From contig CAMAWJ010000003.1 of the NCBI GenBank assembly GCA_945861955.1, forward strand, positions 1 through 41,455: a stretch of DNA of 41,455 bases, given 5' to 3'. A program made the position numbers and the translations under genes. Within the stretch, counting starts at the first letter, position 1, and each line of letters opens with the position of its first letter. This DNA is from Bifidobacterium breve (GTDB lineage Bacteria > Actinomycetota > Thermoleophilia > Gaiellales > F1-60-MAGs149). Positions 8,679 to 17,754 of the stretch are shown one piece after another. Under the pieces are notes generated by a model, which had not been told where the DNA came from, made no database searches, and worked only from the letters and a program-made list of their open reading frames with translations.

Positions 8679-9325
8679 GTGGTCTCCGTGGCCCCCACTC
8701 GCACCGGTTTCGGCGCGGCGTGGACCGCTCGTCGGGTAATGCCAGCCACAGCGAATGCGTCGGGCGCGCAGCTCGCAAGCGCGCGCCCAACCCCACTGGG
8801 CTTGGCAGAGCCATCGTCATCGATGGCGATCTGAACGATCGCCGCCTCGCCATCGAGCCGAGGCTCGGGTGCGTAGCGGTGAACATCAACAGCGCGGTGC
8901 TGCATAGGGCTGCACTGCGGTATCCGTAACTCCGAGGCCGCACGATGGGCGGCAACGGCCTGGGCGAGTGTTTCGCCCGGCGCATCGAACACGATGCGAT
9001 AGGTCGCACCCGTGACGGCGGTCGGAGGACCGGCGAGACAGGCTTCGAGCGGGACGACTCCACGCGGACAGTTCGCGGCGAATCGGACAACGAGGTCGTC
9101 GAGGTCGTGGCTGTCACCAACGAGCTCGACCGTGCAGCGCTCATCCTCCGCATCGCGCGTGGGCGCGAGGCGGATGACAGGTCGGGGTCGCATGCCGTTT
9201 GAGAGCGCTATCTGATACCCCGCTCGCCGCAACGCAGCCAGCAGGAGTTCAACCAGCTCGAGCTGGCTGAGGTACCGCGCACGGTCCCGGATGGCGAGGC
9301 GAAGCTCGATCCTCACGGCATGCAC
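8675..9325 (-). CDS. DUF2344 (TIGR03936) radical-SAM-associated protein
   Basis: The core HAVRIELRLAIRDRARYLSQLELVELLLAALRRAGYQIALSNGMRPRPVIRLAP matches the start of the DUF2344 family (MRxRFxKxGxxxxxSHLDLxRxxxRALRRAxxPxxxSxGFxPxPxxxFxxP). The family has no settled biochemical role and usually sits beside, or is fused to, a TIGR03960 radical SAM protein. The ORF-track start (9454) would overlap the upstream gene by over 110 bases; GTG codons at 9325 and 9316 fall just after that gene's stop and just before the conserved core, so I use 9325. The stop overlaps rne (ATGA). Confidence 0.8.
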   Translation of the reverse strand: MHAVRIELRLAIRDRARYLSQLELVELLLAALRRAGYQIALSNGMRPRPVIRLAPTRDAEDERCTVELVGDSHDLDDLVVRFAANCPRGVVPLEACLAGPPTAVTGATYRIVFDAPGETLAQAVAAHRAASELRIPQCSPMQHRAVDVHRYAPEPRLDGEAAIVQIAIDDDGSAKPSGVGRALASCAPDAFAVAGITRRAVHAAPKPVRVGATETT

Positions 9326-9341
9326 TGCAGGATGCGTGGCA

Positions 9342-9800
9342 CTAGGCCGCCACCAACCGGTTCCGAACGGGGCCGACATGGGCGCTGCATTCGCTGCAGC
9401 CATCCCCTCGACAATCCCCGGTCGGCCGTTCGGCGCGACGCTGCCACCACTCATCCAGCAGGAACTCCTTGGTCACACCGCTGCGCACGTGATCGCACGC
9501 CAGCGGGTCGAGAGGGTCGCGCTCTTGCGTCGCCTCCACCTCGAGGTCGCGTCCGGCAGCGCTCAACGCCGTCCTGTACGCGTCCTCGCGGTGGTGCTCC
9601 GTCCAGGCGTCGAAGCATGCACCTGCACGCCACGCGGCCTCGAGCACGTCCCCCGTGATTGGATCTACCCGGCCGATCGCACCTTCGAGCATGCTGGTGC
9701 GTAGATCGTGCCGGGACAACGTTAGTTCAGGCCCGTTGAGCTGACGCCGCAGGGAGCCCTGCTTGACGCGCATCTGCTGTTGAAAAACGGGCTGAGCCAC
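9342..9800 (-). CDS. Stand-alone C-terminal domain of a TIGR03960-type radical SAM protein (possible remnant)
   Basis: 152 residues. LTLSRHDLRTSMLEGAIGRVDPITGDVLEAAWRAGACFDAWTEH and LACDHVRSGVTKEFLLDEWWQ...GDCRGDGCSECSAH closely follow, from memory, the last ~150 residues of TIGR03960 B12-binding radical SAM proteins, which are usually about 600 residues. The B12-binding domain and CxxxCxxC radical SAM core are absent, and only 34 bases separate its start from rodA, so the missing part is not upstream here. It keeps the usual position before DUF2344. It may be a decayed gene or a working split domain; the frame is clean, with a Cys-rich C-terminus retained. Confidence 0.7.
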   Translation of the reverse strand: MAQPVFQQQMRVKQGSLRRQLNGPELTLSRHDLRTSMLEGAIGRVDPITGDVLEAAWRAGACFDAWTEHHREDAYRTALSAAGRDLEVEATQERDPLDPLACDHVRSGVTKEFLLDEWWQRRAERPTGDCRGDGCSECSAHVGPVRNRLVAA

Positions 9801-9834
9801 CCCGTGAGTCTAGCGAGGTGCCGCTAACCACCCG

Positions 9835-11028
9835 TCAGACAGTGTCACTCGGTACCTCAAGTGGATCGGCGAGTCGGCTCCGAGGGCGTTCCTGCCAGCC
9901 TGGCTCCAGCGCCTGCTCGCGCACGATCCGGGCACCCACCGCCAGCACCAGACCCACAGCAGTCAGGTTCGTGATCGTGTTGGAGCCCCCGTAGGTCATA
10001 AATGGCAGCGGAATACCCGTCGTCGGTGCAATCCCTAGATTCATCCCGATATTGATGGCGACCTGCGTCAACAGCAGACCGAACACGGCAGCGGCGATGA
10101 ATGACTCCTCGAGGTTGCGTGCCCGCGGGATCATCCGTCCGACCCGCCAGAAGATCAAGAGATACAGCAGCACGACCATTGCCGAGCCAACGAAGCCGCG
10201 ATTCTCTCCCACCACCGCAAAGACGAAGTCCGTGTGATGCTCTGGCAAGAAGCTACCGGCCGTCTGACTGACGCCCCCGCCACGCCCAGCCAGGCCACCC
10301 GACCCGATTGCGATCATCGATTGTTGCGCCTGGTAGGCCGCGTCGCTACCACCCTGAGGATCAAGGAAGGCCGTGATTCGCTCTGCCTGATACGGCCGCA
10401 AAAGCGGGAGTCCGATCGAGGGCAGGATGCCGAGCACGAGCACGACCAACGCGACCGCAATACCACCGAGAACAGCCACACTGCGACCCGGCAGACCCGC
10501 CACGACGAGTACCGTGAGCGTAATCGCGATGTAGACGATCGACGTGCCCAGATCTGGCTGGATAAACACCAACGCGAACGGTGGCAGCATTAGTAGCCCG
10601 GCCCGCGTCACCATGCCCCAGCCACGAATACCGCGACGAACGCAGTCCGCGATGATGATTGACAAGCAGACGATCATCGTCACCTTGCCGAGCTCGGATG
10701 GCTGCAACGTGAAGAATGGCAGCGGAATCCAACGCTGTGAGCCGCGAGCCGCCGAAAAGCCGAGCACGATGATCAGCAGCCCGATCGTGGAGCCGTAGAT
10801 GAACCAGAATAGTCGGCGATAGATGCGGGGGTCGATCACCATCGCGACCGCGGCAAAGCCCAAGCCAGCAACGATGTAGATGATGTGGCGGCGATCGAAG
10901 AAGCCTGGATCGCCGAGTAGATCGTTGACGGTTGCGGCCCGCACTGCACGTTCTCCGATCACGAGCAACAGCAAAACTGCAGCAACCAGGAGCCAGTCGA
11001 CGCGCCGCAAGAGCAAGGTCAGGGTCAT
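9835..11028 (-). CDS. rodA: Rod-shape SEDS glycosyltransferase RodA
   Basis: SEDS-family peptidoglycan polymerase working with PBP2 in lateral wall growth. 397 residues, about ten membrane spans. Seen: GSQRWIPLPFFTLQPSELGKV (the conserved W-x-x-P...QPSE region), and near the end IAPTTGIPLPFMTYGGSNTITNLTAVGLVL, the SEDS signature. The start overlaps the mrdA stop (ATGA), so the partner transpeptidase and polymerase are co-translated. Confidence 0.96.
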   Translation of the reverse strand: MTLTLLLRRVDWLLVAAVLLLLVIGERAVRAATVNDLLGDPGFFDRRHIIYIVAGLGFAAVAMVIDPRIYRRLFWFIYGSTIGLLIIVLGFSAARGSQRWIPLPFFTLQPSELGKVTMIVCLSIIIADCVRRGIRGWGMVTRAGLLMLPPFALVFIQPDLGTSIVYIAITLTVLVVAGLPGRSVAVLGGIAVALVVLVLGILPSIGLPLLRPYQAERITAFLDPQGGSDAAYQAQQSMIAIGSGGLAGRGGGVSQTAGSFLPEHHTDFVFAVVGENRGFVGSAMVVLLYLLIFWRVGRMIPRARNLEESFIAAAVFGLLLTQVAINIGMNLGIAPTTGIPLPFMTYGGSNTITNLTAVGLVLAVGARIVREQALEPGWQERPRSRLADPLEVPSDTV

Positions 11029-13295
11029 CCGGTCGACCCTTGCGTCGTCCGGGTCGAATCCTGTGCCTGCACCTCTTGGGCGGGATCGGTGCCGAGGGCA
11101 GGACCAAAGTAGACGCCCGCCTTCTCTGCGCTCGAGATCTGACCAATCGTAGCCTCTTGCACCCCAAAAGCCTGCGCCATCACCTGTCGCACAGCCGGTG
11201 CGGACGTCACACCACCGAAGCCACCTTGCTCGATCACGCAGACCACGACCAGCGTCGGATTCGCCGCGGGTGCGTAGCCAGCGAACCAGGCAAAGTCGCG
11301 CTTGCCAAGCTTTTCGGCTGTGCCCGTCTTACCAGCCACCAGAATCGGAAAGCCCTTGAACGCCGTGTACGCAGTGCCATCCGGATCTTGCGTGACACCT
11401 TCGAGGCCTTTACGGATCGTTGCCAACACGTAGGGATCAACAGCAACTTTTTCTCCGGGCGCCGACTCGAGCTTCTCGCGCATCGTTCCATCCTGCCCAT
11501 AAACTGACGCGCCAACGTGCGGCTGCACCAGCGTCCCACCGTTGGCAATGAGGGCGTAGAGGCGCGCAATTTGGAGCGGGGTCACCTCGAGATCGCCCTG
11601 GCCAATTGACTGCAAAATTGAATCGCCTGACGTCCAACGATTGTGGACGCGATCATCGCCAAAGCGACGCTTTTTATAGGCGGCGTCGGGCACGTTGCCA
11701 GCAGCATCGCCACCGATGTCAATGCCGGTCGAGGCACCAAAGCCAAGCCGCCGCGCCCACAGCGGCTGTGGCTCGAACTGCCCACTCTTCGGCGTCGCTT
11801 CGTACAGGCGCTTCCCGAGTTCGTAAAAATAGGTGTCGCACGAGGCAGTCATGGCCTGCACCAGATTCATCGGCTCGTTGACGCCCGATTCGAAGTTGCG
11901 ATACGTCTGACCGTCAATTGTGACGTCTGGGGTGCACTGGATGACGCTGTCGGACTTGGCGACACGTCCCTCGACAGAGGCAATTGCCGTCACAGGCTTG
12001 AAGGTCGAGCCGGCTGGGTAGAGCCCGGTCATCGCACGATCAAGCAGCGGTGAAGCGTTCGTATTGCGCGCTAGCGAGTCCCAATACTTCTGCCCCCCTG
12101 GCCCAGCCAAGATTGCCGGATCAAAGCCTGGATTCGAGACCATTGCGCGAATCGCACCGGTGCGGGGATCCATCGCAATGATCGCACCACCCTCTGCTGC
12201 TGGGTGCCCATGCGTCTTCGCATACGCGATGGCTTCGCGCAGCGCCATCTCCGCTGCTGACTGGATACCCGCGTCGATCGTCAGGCGAATGTTGTCGCCC
12301 GGGCGAGCAGCCTGCGAGCGCACAATCTCACCCACGGGATCACCAAACGCGTTGACGCGTCGCTGCAACGAGCCACTCGTGCCACGGAGGTAGCGATCAA
12401 AGTATCGTTCCACCCCACGCTGACCAACGAGATCGCCAGGCTCGGCATTGCGGTAGGTGACCTGATCCTTGATCTGTTCTGCGGAAACCTCGGCGAGTTC
12501 GCCCCAGAGGTGCGGAGCCAACGGGTACGTCTTACCCTGCGTGCCGCGAGACGTGCGATATGCGCGCGCAGTGCCCTCGACAATTCGTACTCCCGGGTAC
12601 TGGGCAGCGCGTTCCTTGAGATAGAACAGCACGTTACGGTCGACGTCTTTGGCCAGCACAATCGAATCGAAGGGTGCCCTGATCGCAGCCGTATGAATGG
12701 CATCTTCCAGCTCGACAACCGTAATTCCTGACACCTGTGCGAGCTCGGCGAGCTGCGGCCACTGCTTCGTGCAGCCGGCCCAGGCGCGCACCTGGTCTGT
12801 GCCATCGAGCTCTCTTTGGATGGCCGCAATGCGTGCCACCCGCCGCGCCTTCGAGAACTTGGCTGCCTCAATCAATGCTGCCGAAATCGCAAGTGCTCGC
12901 TCGTTACTCGTGCGACCATCGAAGGGGCCCGCAACATCGCGTCCACACAACGTGAGCAAATCGGGGAACCGCGTCGGATCGATCGCAACCGCGTTCGACG
13001 GTCGACTGCCAACCAACAGCTTGCCCTGCGCATCGAGGATCTGACCACGGGAAGCCGGTACATCGATGCTGCGCAAACCATTCGAGTTAGCCTGGGCCCG
13101 ATACGTCTGAACATCGAGGACCTGCAACGACCACAGGCGCAGAATCAGAATCACCACGATCACGATCGCAACCCCGCCGAGAATCGCGACGCGACGCGAC
13201 GCACCATCGCGATCGAACACTTCGGCGGTCGCGAGCGGCTGCTTCGGTGGCGGTGGCTGAGCGATCGTGGGCTCGTCAACCGACGGCGTACTCAT
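11025..13295 (-). CDS. mrdA: Penicillin-binding protein 2 (elongasome transpeptidase)
   Basis: Class B PBP. The start is set to the ATG at 13295 (MSTPSVDEPTIAQPPPP), which overlaps the mreD stop (ATGA); the longer ORF adds an unlikely 38 residues across mreD. Order: short cytoplasmic N-terminus, one TM anchor (VAILGGVAIVIVVILILRLW), pedestal domain with RGQILD, then transpeptidase domain: SxxK in YPAGSTFKPVTAI, SxN-type SCDTYFYELG, and KTG in VAGKTGTAEK. About 756 residues. Partner of RodA in the same operon. Confidence 0.96.
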   Translation of the reverse strand: MSTPSVDEPTIAQPPPPKQPLATAEVFDRDGASRRVAILGGVAIVIVVILILRLWSLQVLDVQTYRAQANSNGLRSIDVPASRGQILDAQGKLLVGSRPSNAVAIDPTRFPDLLTLCGRDVAGPFDGRTSNERALAISAALIEAAKFSKARRVARIAAIQRELDGTDQVRAWAGCTKQWPQLAELAQVSGITVVELEDAIHTAAIRAPFDSIVLAKDVDRNVLFYLKERAAQYPGVRIVEGTARAYRTSRGTQGKTYPLAPHLWGELAEVSAEQIKDQVTYRNAEPGDLVGQRGVERYFDRYLRGTSGSLQRRVNAFGDPVGEIVRSQAARPGDNIRLTIDAGIQSAAEMALREAIAYAKTHGHPAAEGGAIIAMDPRTGAIRAMVSNPGFDPAILAGPGGQKYWDSLARNTNASPLLDRAMTGLYPAGSTFKPVTAIASVEGRVAKSDSVIQCTPDVTIDGQTYRNFESGVNEPMNLVQAMTASCDTYFYELGKRLYEATPKSGQFEPQPLWARRLGFGASTGIDIGGDAAGNVPDAAYKKRRFGDDRVHNRWTSGDSILQSIGQGDLEVTPLQIARLYALIANGGTLVQPHVGASVYGQDGTMREKLESAPGEKVAVDPYVLATIRKGLEGVTQDPDGTAYTAFKGFPILVAGKTGTAEKLGKRDFAWFAGYAPAANPTLVVVCVIEQGGFGGVTSAPAVRQVMAQAFGVQEATIGQISSAEKAGVYFGPALGTDPAQEVQAQDSTRTTQGSTG

Positions 13296-13885
13296 ACGGC
13301 TCCCCCAACCGGGACACCCATCAATCGCCGCAAAACTGGCAGCATGATGATGCCAACGAGAACCGTGAACATCACTCCAGCCGTACCGGCGATGGCAATC
13401 GAACGCCACGCAATCGACTCACTCTGAATGACAGTCGTTACGGCAATTTCGGCAGTCAGACAGAGGACGGCCGCAACCACCAGCACGACCACTGCCATTG
13501 CGAGCGACACGCGTCGTCGCCGTTGGGAAAAGACGCCAACTCCCCATCCAATTGGCGTCAACACCAGTGACGACATGCCGAGCGGAGCCTGCACTGCAAT
13601 GTCGATCAGAACCCCGGCCACGAACCCGACGGCAGCACCCCAGGCGGGACCAAAGCGCAACGCGAAGGCAACAAGCACGACCAGCGTGAAGTTAGGAATC
13701 GCACCCAGAACGCGCGCATCGATCGCCAAGGCAATCTGCAGATAGATCGCAACCACCAGAACAAGCAGCGGAATCACTCGTGTCGAGATCCAGTTCGGCC
13801 GGCGACGTGCGCTGTCTTTGACCACGTGGGCATCAGAAAACTGATCGTCGTCTGCGGCCTCGAACGTCGCCTCTGTCGCACTCAC
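13292..13885 (-). CDS. mreD: Rod shape-determining protein MreD
   Basis: 197 residues with a charged N-terminus and about five or six membrane spans. Identified mainly by position between mreC and mrdA, size, and the pattern NFTLVVLVAFALRFGPAWGAAVGFVAGVLIDIAVQAPLGMSSLVLTPIGW, typical of MreD. Four-base overlaps with both neighbours. Its ~40-residue polar N-terminal extension before the first span is longer than in the best-known MreD proteins. Confidence 0.88.
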   Translation of the reverse strand: MSATEATFEAADDDQFSDAHVVKDSARRRPNWISTRVIPLLVLVVAIYLQIALAIDARVLGAIPNFTLVVLVAFALRFGPAWGAAVGFVAGVLIDIAVQAPLGMSSLVLTPIGWGVGVFSQRRRRVSLAMAVVVLVVAAVLCLTAEIAVTTVIQSESIAWRSIAIAGTAGVMFTVLVGIIMLPVLRRLMGVPVGGAV

Positions 13886-14784
13886 GAGTCACCACCCGCA
13901 CCCGTCAAAATGACGACGTTCGCAAACGATCCGAGTTCGACCCACGGCACGACCAACACGCTCTTATAGGTGTTTGCATCGCTCTGCCGCGCCTCGCTCA
14001 CGACTCCAATCGGCAGACCACGCGGATAGGCGGATCCAAGTTTGCCCGAGGGGTCGAGGAAGCCACTGGTGATCACACGATCACCCGGTTTCACAACGCT
14101 TGAGCCCCGCACGAATCCGAGCACCAGCACGGAGGGGTCGGCTGCGCTCGGCTGCAAGATACCGTCTGCACCTCGCCGCCCCGAGACGGTCGCACCAACC
14201 GCCACGCTGGCATTCGAGAGTAGCGAAATCACGGCTGTCTCCGGCGTCGTCCGCTCGACGCGACCAATCAGTGCAGCACCACCAATGTCCGCCGACTGCG
14301 CCACACCGACCAACACGGGATCCCCGACCTTGACGCCGACAGCGTCGCCCGCGTCGACGACGACACTGCTCGACGTCAGCGATGGCGAGCGAGCAACGAC
14401 GCGTGCCGCGCGCGGCTGATAATTCTTGATCTGCGGGAAAGCCGGCGAGCGAACGTAGTCGAGTAGCCCTCGCAGCTCCTCACCATCCTGCTGGTTGACC
14501 TCTGCTTTTGCGAGGTCGGATCGCAGCACGGCATTCTCCTGTGCCAATTGGTCGCGCTCTTGCCGTGCAGTACGAACGTCGCCAAACCAGCCGATCAGAT
14601 CTCGCACCGGCTGCGTTGCGCGCTGGGCAAACTCCTGAATGGCGACCGACCGATCTGAGGATTGCGACTGCGCCGACTCGACCTGCGCCTGCGCGCGCAT
14701 CGAGAACGTGACGAGCACGATCGCAAGCACGACGAGGACAAACGGAATGATTCGGCGAGCGAGGCGGGTGCGGGCGGTGGGCAT
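13882..14784 (-). CDS. mreC: Rod shape-determining protein MreC
   Basis: 300 residues: basic N-terminus, one TM segment (IIPFVLVVLAIVLVTFSM), a coiled-coil (about 60-105, TARQERDQLAQENAVLRSDLAKAEV), then the two beta-barrel core with VVVDAGDAVGVKVGDPVL, a typical MreC pattern. It scaffolds PBP2/RodA at the membrane. MreB, which usually precedes mreC, is not here; the next gene upstream is a rhodanese. Confidence 0.93.
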   Translation of the reverse strand: MPTARTRLARRIIPFVLVVLAIVLVTFSMRAQAQVESAQSQSSDRSVAIQEFAQRATQPVRDLIGWFGDVRTARQERDQLAQENAVLRSDLAKAEVNQQDGEELRGLLDYVRSPAFPQIKNYQPRAARVVARSPSLTSSSVVVDAGDAVGVKVGDPVLVGVAQSADIGGAALIGRVERTTPETAVISLLSNASVAVGATVSGRRGADGILQPSAADPSVLVLGFVRGSSVVKPGDRVITSGFLDPSGKLGSAYPRGLPIGVVSEARQSDANTYKSVLVVPWVELGSFANVVILTGAGGDS

Positions 14785-14901
14785 CCGGGTGGCATTCCTG
14801 TAGCTGGTGCCACGACGAGAATCTTGTCGTAGTACTGGATCAGCAGACGTAAGTGTACCGTCGTGGCGACCTGTTGACGGTGGTGCGGCTTGCTAAACCC
14901 C

Positions 14902-15228
14902 TCAGACGACGGTGCCGTCGAACGGCAAACGGGCCTCAACCCACCCCTGAAGGCCACCCGCAAGGTTGATGCAGCCACTGCGACCCTCTGCCGCGAAGGC
15001 CTCTGCTGCTGCCAGTGAACGAACGCCAACGCGACAGATAAAGACCGTGCAGTCTGCGTCGGGAAGCTCGTTCAAGCGGTTAGAAAGCTCGCTCATGGGG
15101 AGGTGAATAGAGCCGGCAATGTGCCCCGCATCCCACTCCAACTGCTCGCGCACATCCACCATCAGAGCGCCAGACTTCGCGAGCTCCGCGACTTCGACGG
15201 GTAGAGACTCTTGTACTTCGGCAGCCAT
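14902..15228 (-). CDS. Single-domain rhodanese-like protein
   Basis: 108 residues, one rhodanese fold. Seen: VDVREQLEWDAGHIAGSIHLPMSEL and the active-site loop CRVGVRS with the catalytic Cys, then NLAGGLQGW. It can carry a persulfide for sulfur transfer; the acceptor is unknown. It sits 21 bases after the tRNA nucleotidyltransferase gene in the same direction and 117 bases before mreC. A link to tRNA thiolation is possible but only suggested by position. Confidence 0.9.
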   Translation of the reverse strand: MAAEVQESLPVEVAELAKSGALMVDVREQLEWDAGHIAGSIHLPMSELSNRLNELPDADCTVFICRVGVRSLAAAEAFAAEGRSGCINLAGGLQGWVEARLPFDGTVV

Positions 15229-15249
15229 TAGGATAAAGATACCAAGGCG

Positions 15250-16659
15250 CTACGCCGTTGGTGCAGACGGTTGAGCTCGCGCAAAGGCAATCGCTTCGGC
15301 CTCGTTCGAGATGGTGCCGGCTGCCTGCTCCTCCGCGATCTGTGCAAGCAGGGCTCCGATGACAGGACCCGGCTCACAGCCGAGCACCTCGGCGAGTGTA
15401 TCGCCGCGAAGCAGTGGTGCGGCGACAGGAAGAGCAAGGGCCTGCGCCATCTCGATAGCGAGCTGCTCATGACGACGGATCCAGCGCTGGCGAGCACGGG
15501 TCCCACGCGTCGACCAACGGTCTGCCAACGACACAACCACGCTCGCGATTGCCCAGGGATCGGTCGCGACGCGATAGCGGTGCACAGCACGCGCGTCCAA
15601 CACGCCATCTGGGACGAGAAAGCCAAGCCGTAAATGCTCACGCACGAGCACCGCCACACACTTTTGCATCGCGCTGCTGTACCGCAAGCGTTCGAGAATC
15701 GCAGTGGCTAACTCGGCACCTTGCTGGGCATGCCCCGGGAAGCCAATGTGGCCGCTCTCGAACTCTACTCGGGTATCGGGCTTAGCGATGTCGTGCAACA
15801 ACGCGCCCCAGCGCACGGCCAACGCAACATCGCAGTCGGCATCGAGGAGCTCCGAAAGTGCCGTCGCCACGGCCGGGGCAGCCTCGCCGAACGCGAACTC
15901 TGGTTGCTCGATCAGATCGGTCGTCGCATCGAGCACCTGCAGCGTGTGATCCAGCACATCAAGATGGTGATAACGGTTTTGCTCGACAGCGGCCAAGGCC
16001 TTGACCTCAGGCAGCACAACGCCGAGAAGTCCCAACTGATCGAGAAATCGGAGCCCATCGACGGGATCGCGCGACAGAAGAATTCGCTCGAGCTCCGCCC
16101 GCTGCCGCTCTCCCGCCGGCTCGGCCGCGAGGGCCGCGTCGCGTTGGGCAAGCGCCACGGTTTCGGGTGCAACCGCAAGGTCCAGTTCGACGGACAATCG
16201 GACGAGGCGCAGCAGACGTAACGGGTCATCACGAAACGACGAATCCGCAACGACGCGAAGGACGCGGTCCTCGAGATCGTCAAGAGCTCCTGGGACCGCT
16301 AACGTCTTGCCGTCTGCGACCCGCACTGCGATGGCGTTGATCGTGAGGTCGCGCCGCAAGAGGTCGGCCGTGATGCCATCCGGCGCACCCGTGATGTCGA
16401 CCTCGTGGTCCTCGCCAACGACACGCCACGCGCCATGTCGCTCCGAGAGGGGAAACACGGGCGCACCGACTGCCTTCGAGTAGCAGCGCGCTGTATGTTC
16501 GGCGTCACCCGTGGTGACCAGATCCCAGTCGGACAGGGGGCGATCCAGCAACACGTCGCGTACTGCGCCGCCCACGAGCCAGAGGTCACCATCGCCTGCA
16601 AATGCTTCCTGCAGCGGAATCAGGGCGCGCGCCAGCCGCGGATCAACTGCGTGAGCCAC
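15250..16659 (-). CDS. cca: tRNA nucleotidyltransferase / poly(A) polymerase family (CCA-adding) with HD domain
   Basis: Class II nucleotidyltransferase. Seen: GGAVRDVLLDRPLSDWDLVTTG (GG and the catalytic DxD as DWD), RRDLTINAIAV, RDDPLRLLRLVRL, then an HD-type domain HHLDVLDHTLQV...WGALLHDIAKPDT. Start: GTG at 16659 with AGGAG five bases upstream; the ORF-track start at 16782 lies deep in alr. With GTG it overlaps the alr stop by 17 bases and has 469 residues. The tRNA-Ala in this window lacks an encoded CCA, so such an enzyme is needed. Poly(A) polymerase activity cannot be excluded from sequence alone. Confidence 0.9.
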   Translation of the reverse strand: MAHAVDPRLARALIPLQEAFAGDGDLWLVGGAVRDVLLDRPLSDWDLVTTGDAEHTARCYSKAVGAPVFPLSERHGAWRVVGEDHEVDITGAPDGITADLLRRDLTINAIAVRVADGKTLAVPGALDDLEDRVLRVVADSSFRDDPLRLLRLVRLSVELDLAVAPETVALAQRDAALAAEPAGERQRAELERILLSRDPVDGLRFLDQLGLLGVVLPEVKALAAVEQNRYHHLDVLDHTLQVLDATTDLIEQPEFAFGEAAPAVATALSELLDADCDVALAVRWGALLHDIAKPDTRVEFESGHIGFPGHAQQGAELATAILERLRYSSAMQKCVAVLVREHLRLGFLVPDGVLDARAVHRYRVATDPWAIASVVVSLADRWSTRGTRARQRWIRRHEQLAIEMAQALALPVAAPLLRGDTLAEVLGCEPGPVIGALLAQIAEEQAAGTISNEAEAIAFARAQPSAPTA

Positions 16660-17752
16660 AACCACTCCTGACTGTCGCTGCGCTCGAACGTGGCCGGACA
16701 CCACAGGTAATCTCGTACGGCACGGTGCCGACGTGGCGTGCGAGCTCTTCGGCCGAGACGACGTCATCGCCACCGACACCAAGCAGCACGACCTCGTCGC
16801 CCTCCTTTACCTCAAGCTCATCTGGCAGCACCACAGCGAGCTGATCCATCGATACGGTCGCGGCCACGCTGCAGCGCTGCCCGTGGATCAGCACCTCGCC
16901 AAGACCCGAAAGTCGGCGGGGGTAGCCATCGGCATAGCCAATCGGAACGAGGGCGACGCGACACGGCTTAGCAGCAACGAAACGGCGACCGTATCCCGTC
17001 GATTCGCCCGCTGCAAGCACGCGTAGGCTGCGGACCGTGCTGGTCCAGCGCATGACCGGCACGAGCCCATGATCTGCTCCGGAAACACCGAGCGGATCAA
17101 TCCCGTACACCGCTATTCCTGGCCGTACCGCATCGAAAGCGAGCTCGGGATAGCGGAGCGTCGCCGCGGAGTTCGAGAGATGCCGTGGACACGGTGGAAA
17201 ACCAGCGGCGATGGCACGAAAGGCCTCCGCCTGCTGATCGACAAAGTCGCGATCGGCATCATCGGCCGTGGCGAGATGACTCATCAGGCCAGCCAACCGC
17301 TCGGGACGTGGCCCACTCACGATCTGATCGGCAACCGCCAACGCCTCATCCGCGCTCAGGCCCCACCGCCCCATCCCCGTGTCGACCTTCACGTGCACAT
17401 CAACCTCGTGGCGGTCATGCAAACGATCCCAGCCCTCGAGCGTCGAGACCGTCACTGCACAGCCAACCTCGACGACCGCAGTTTCCTCTCCCTCTGTCAG
17501 CGGCGACAACACGAGCAACGGCACGGTCGGTAGCTCGACGCGCACGGCACGCGCTTCGCCAAGCGTCGCCGTGCAGAGCTTCGTGGCACCCGCGGCGATC
17601 GCAGCGTGGGCGACGTCAATCGCGCCGTGTCCATACGCATTTGCTTTGACCACCGCCCACACCTCAGCGCCACCGGCGGCATCCAACAGGCGTTGGACGT
17701 TGGCCGAAACAGCAGCCAGATCGATCTCGACGAGGCTGCGATGACGATGCAC
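16643..17752 (-). CDS. alr: Alanine racemase
   Basis: PLP-dependent racemase supplying D-alanine for peptidoglycan. Seen: VVKANAYGHG with the PLP lysine, KVDTGMGRWG, LSNSAA, STGYGRRF, IGYADGYPRRLSG with the second catalytic Tyr region, and VSMDQ. 369 residues is normal. The start codon is GTG, 2 bases after the CBS gene stop. It overlaps the cca start. Confidence 0.97.
   Translation of the reverse strand: MHRHRSLVEIDLAAVSANVQRLLDAAGGAEVWAVVKANAYGHGAIDVAHAAIAAGATKLCTATLGEARAVRVELPTVPLLVLSPLTEGEETAVVEVGCAVTVSTLEGWDRLHDRHEVDVHVKVDTGMGRWGLSADEALAVADQIVSGPRPERLAGLMSHLATADDADRDFVDQQAEAFRAIAAGFPPCPRHLSNSAATLRYPELAFDAVRPGIAVYGIDPLGVSGADHGLVPVMRWTSTVRSLRVLAAGESTGYGRRFVAAKPCRVALVPIGYADGYPRRLSGLGEVLIHGQRCSVAATVSMDQLAVVLPDELEVKEGDEVVLLGVGGDDVVSAEELARHVGTVPYEITCGVRPRSSAATVRSGCGSRS
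16665..16669 (-). promoter_or_regulatory. Shine-Dalgarno that fixes the cca start
   Basis: AGGAG on the minus strand, five bases before the GTG at 16659 and inside the end of alr. It supports the short start over the 16782 ATG. Confidence 0.6.
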
Positions 17753-17754
17753 CG

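Noticed and set aside
7404-8834. 476-codon plus-strand ORF opposite rne
   Set aside because: Antisense shadow of the RNase E/G gene; no recognisable domain or start signal.
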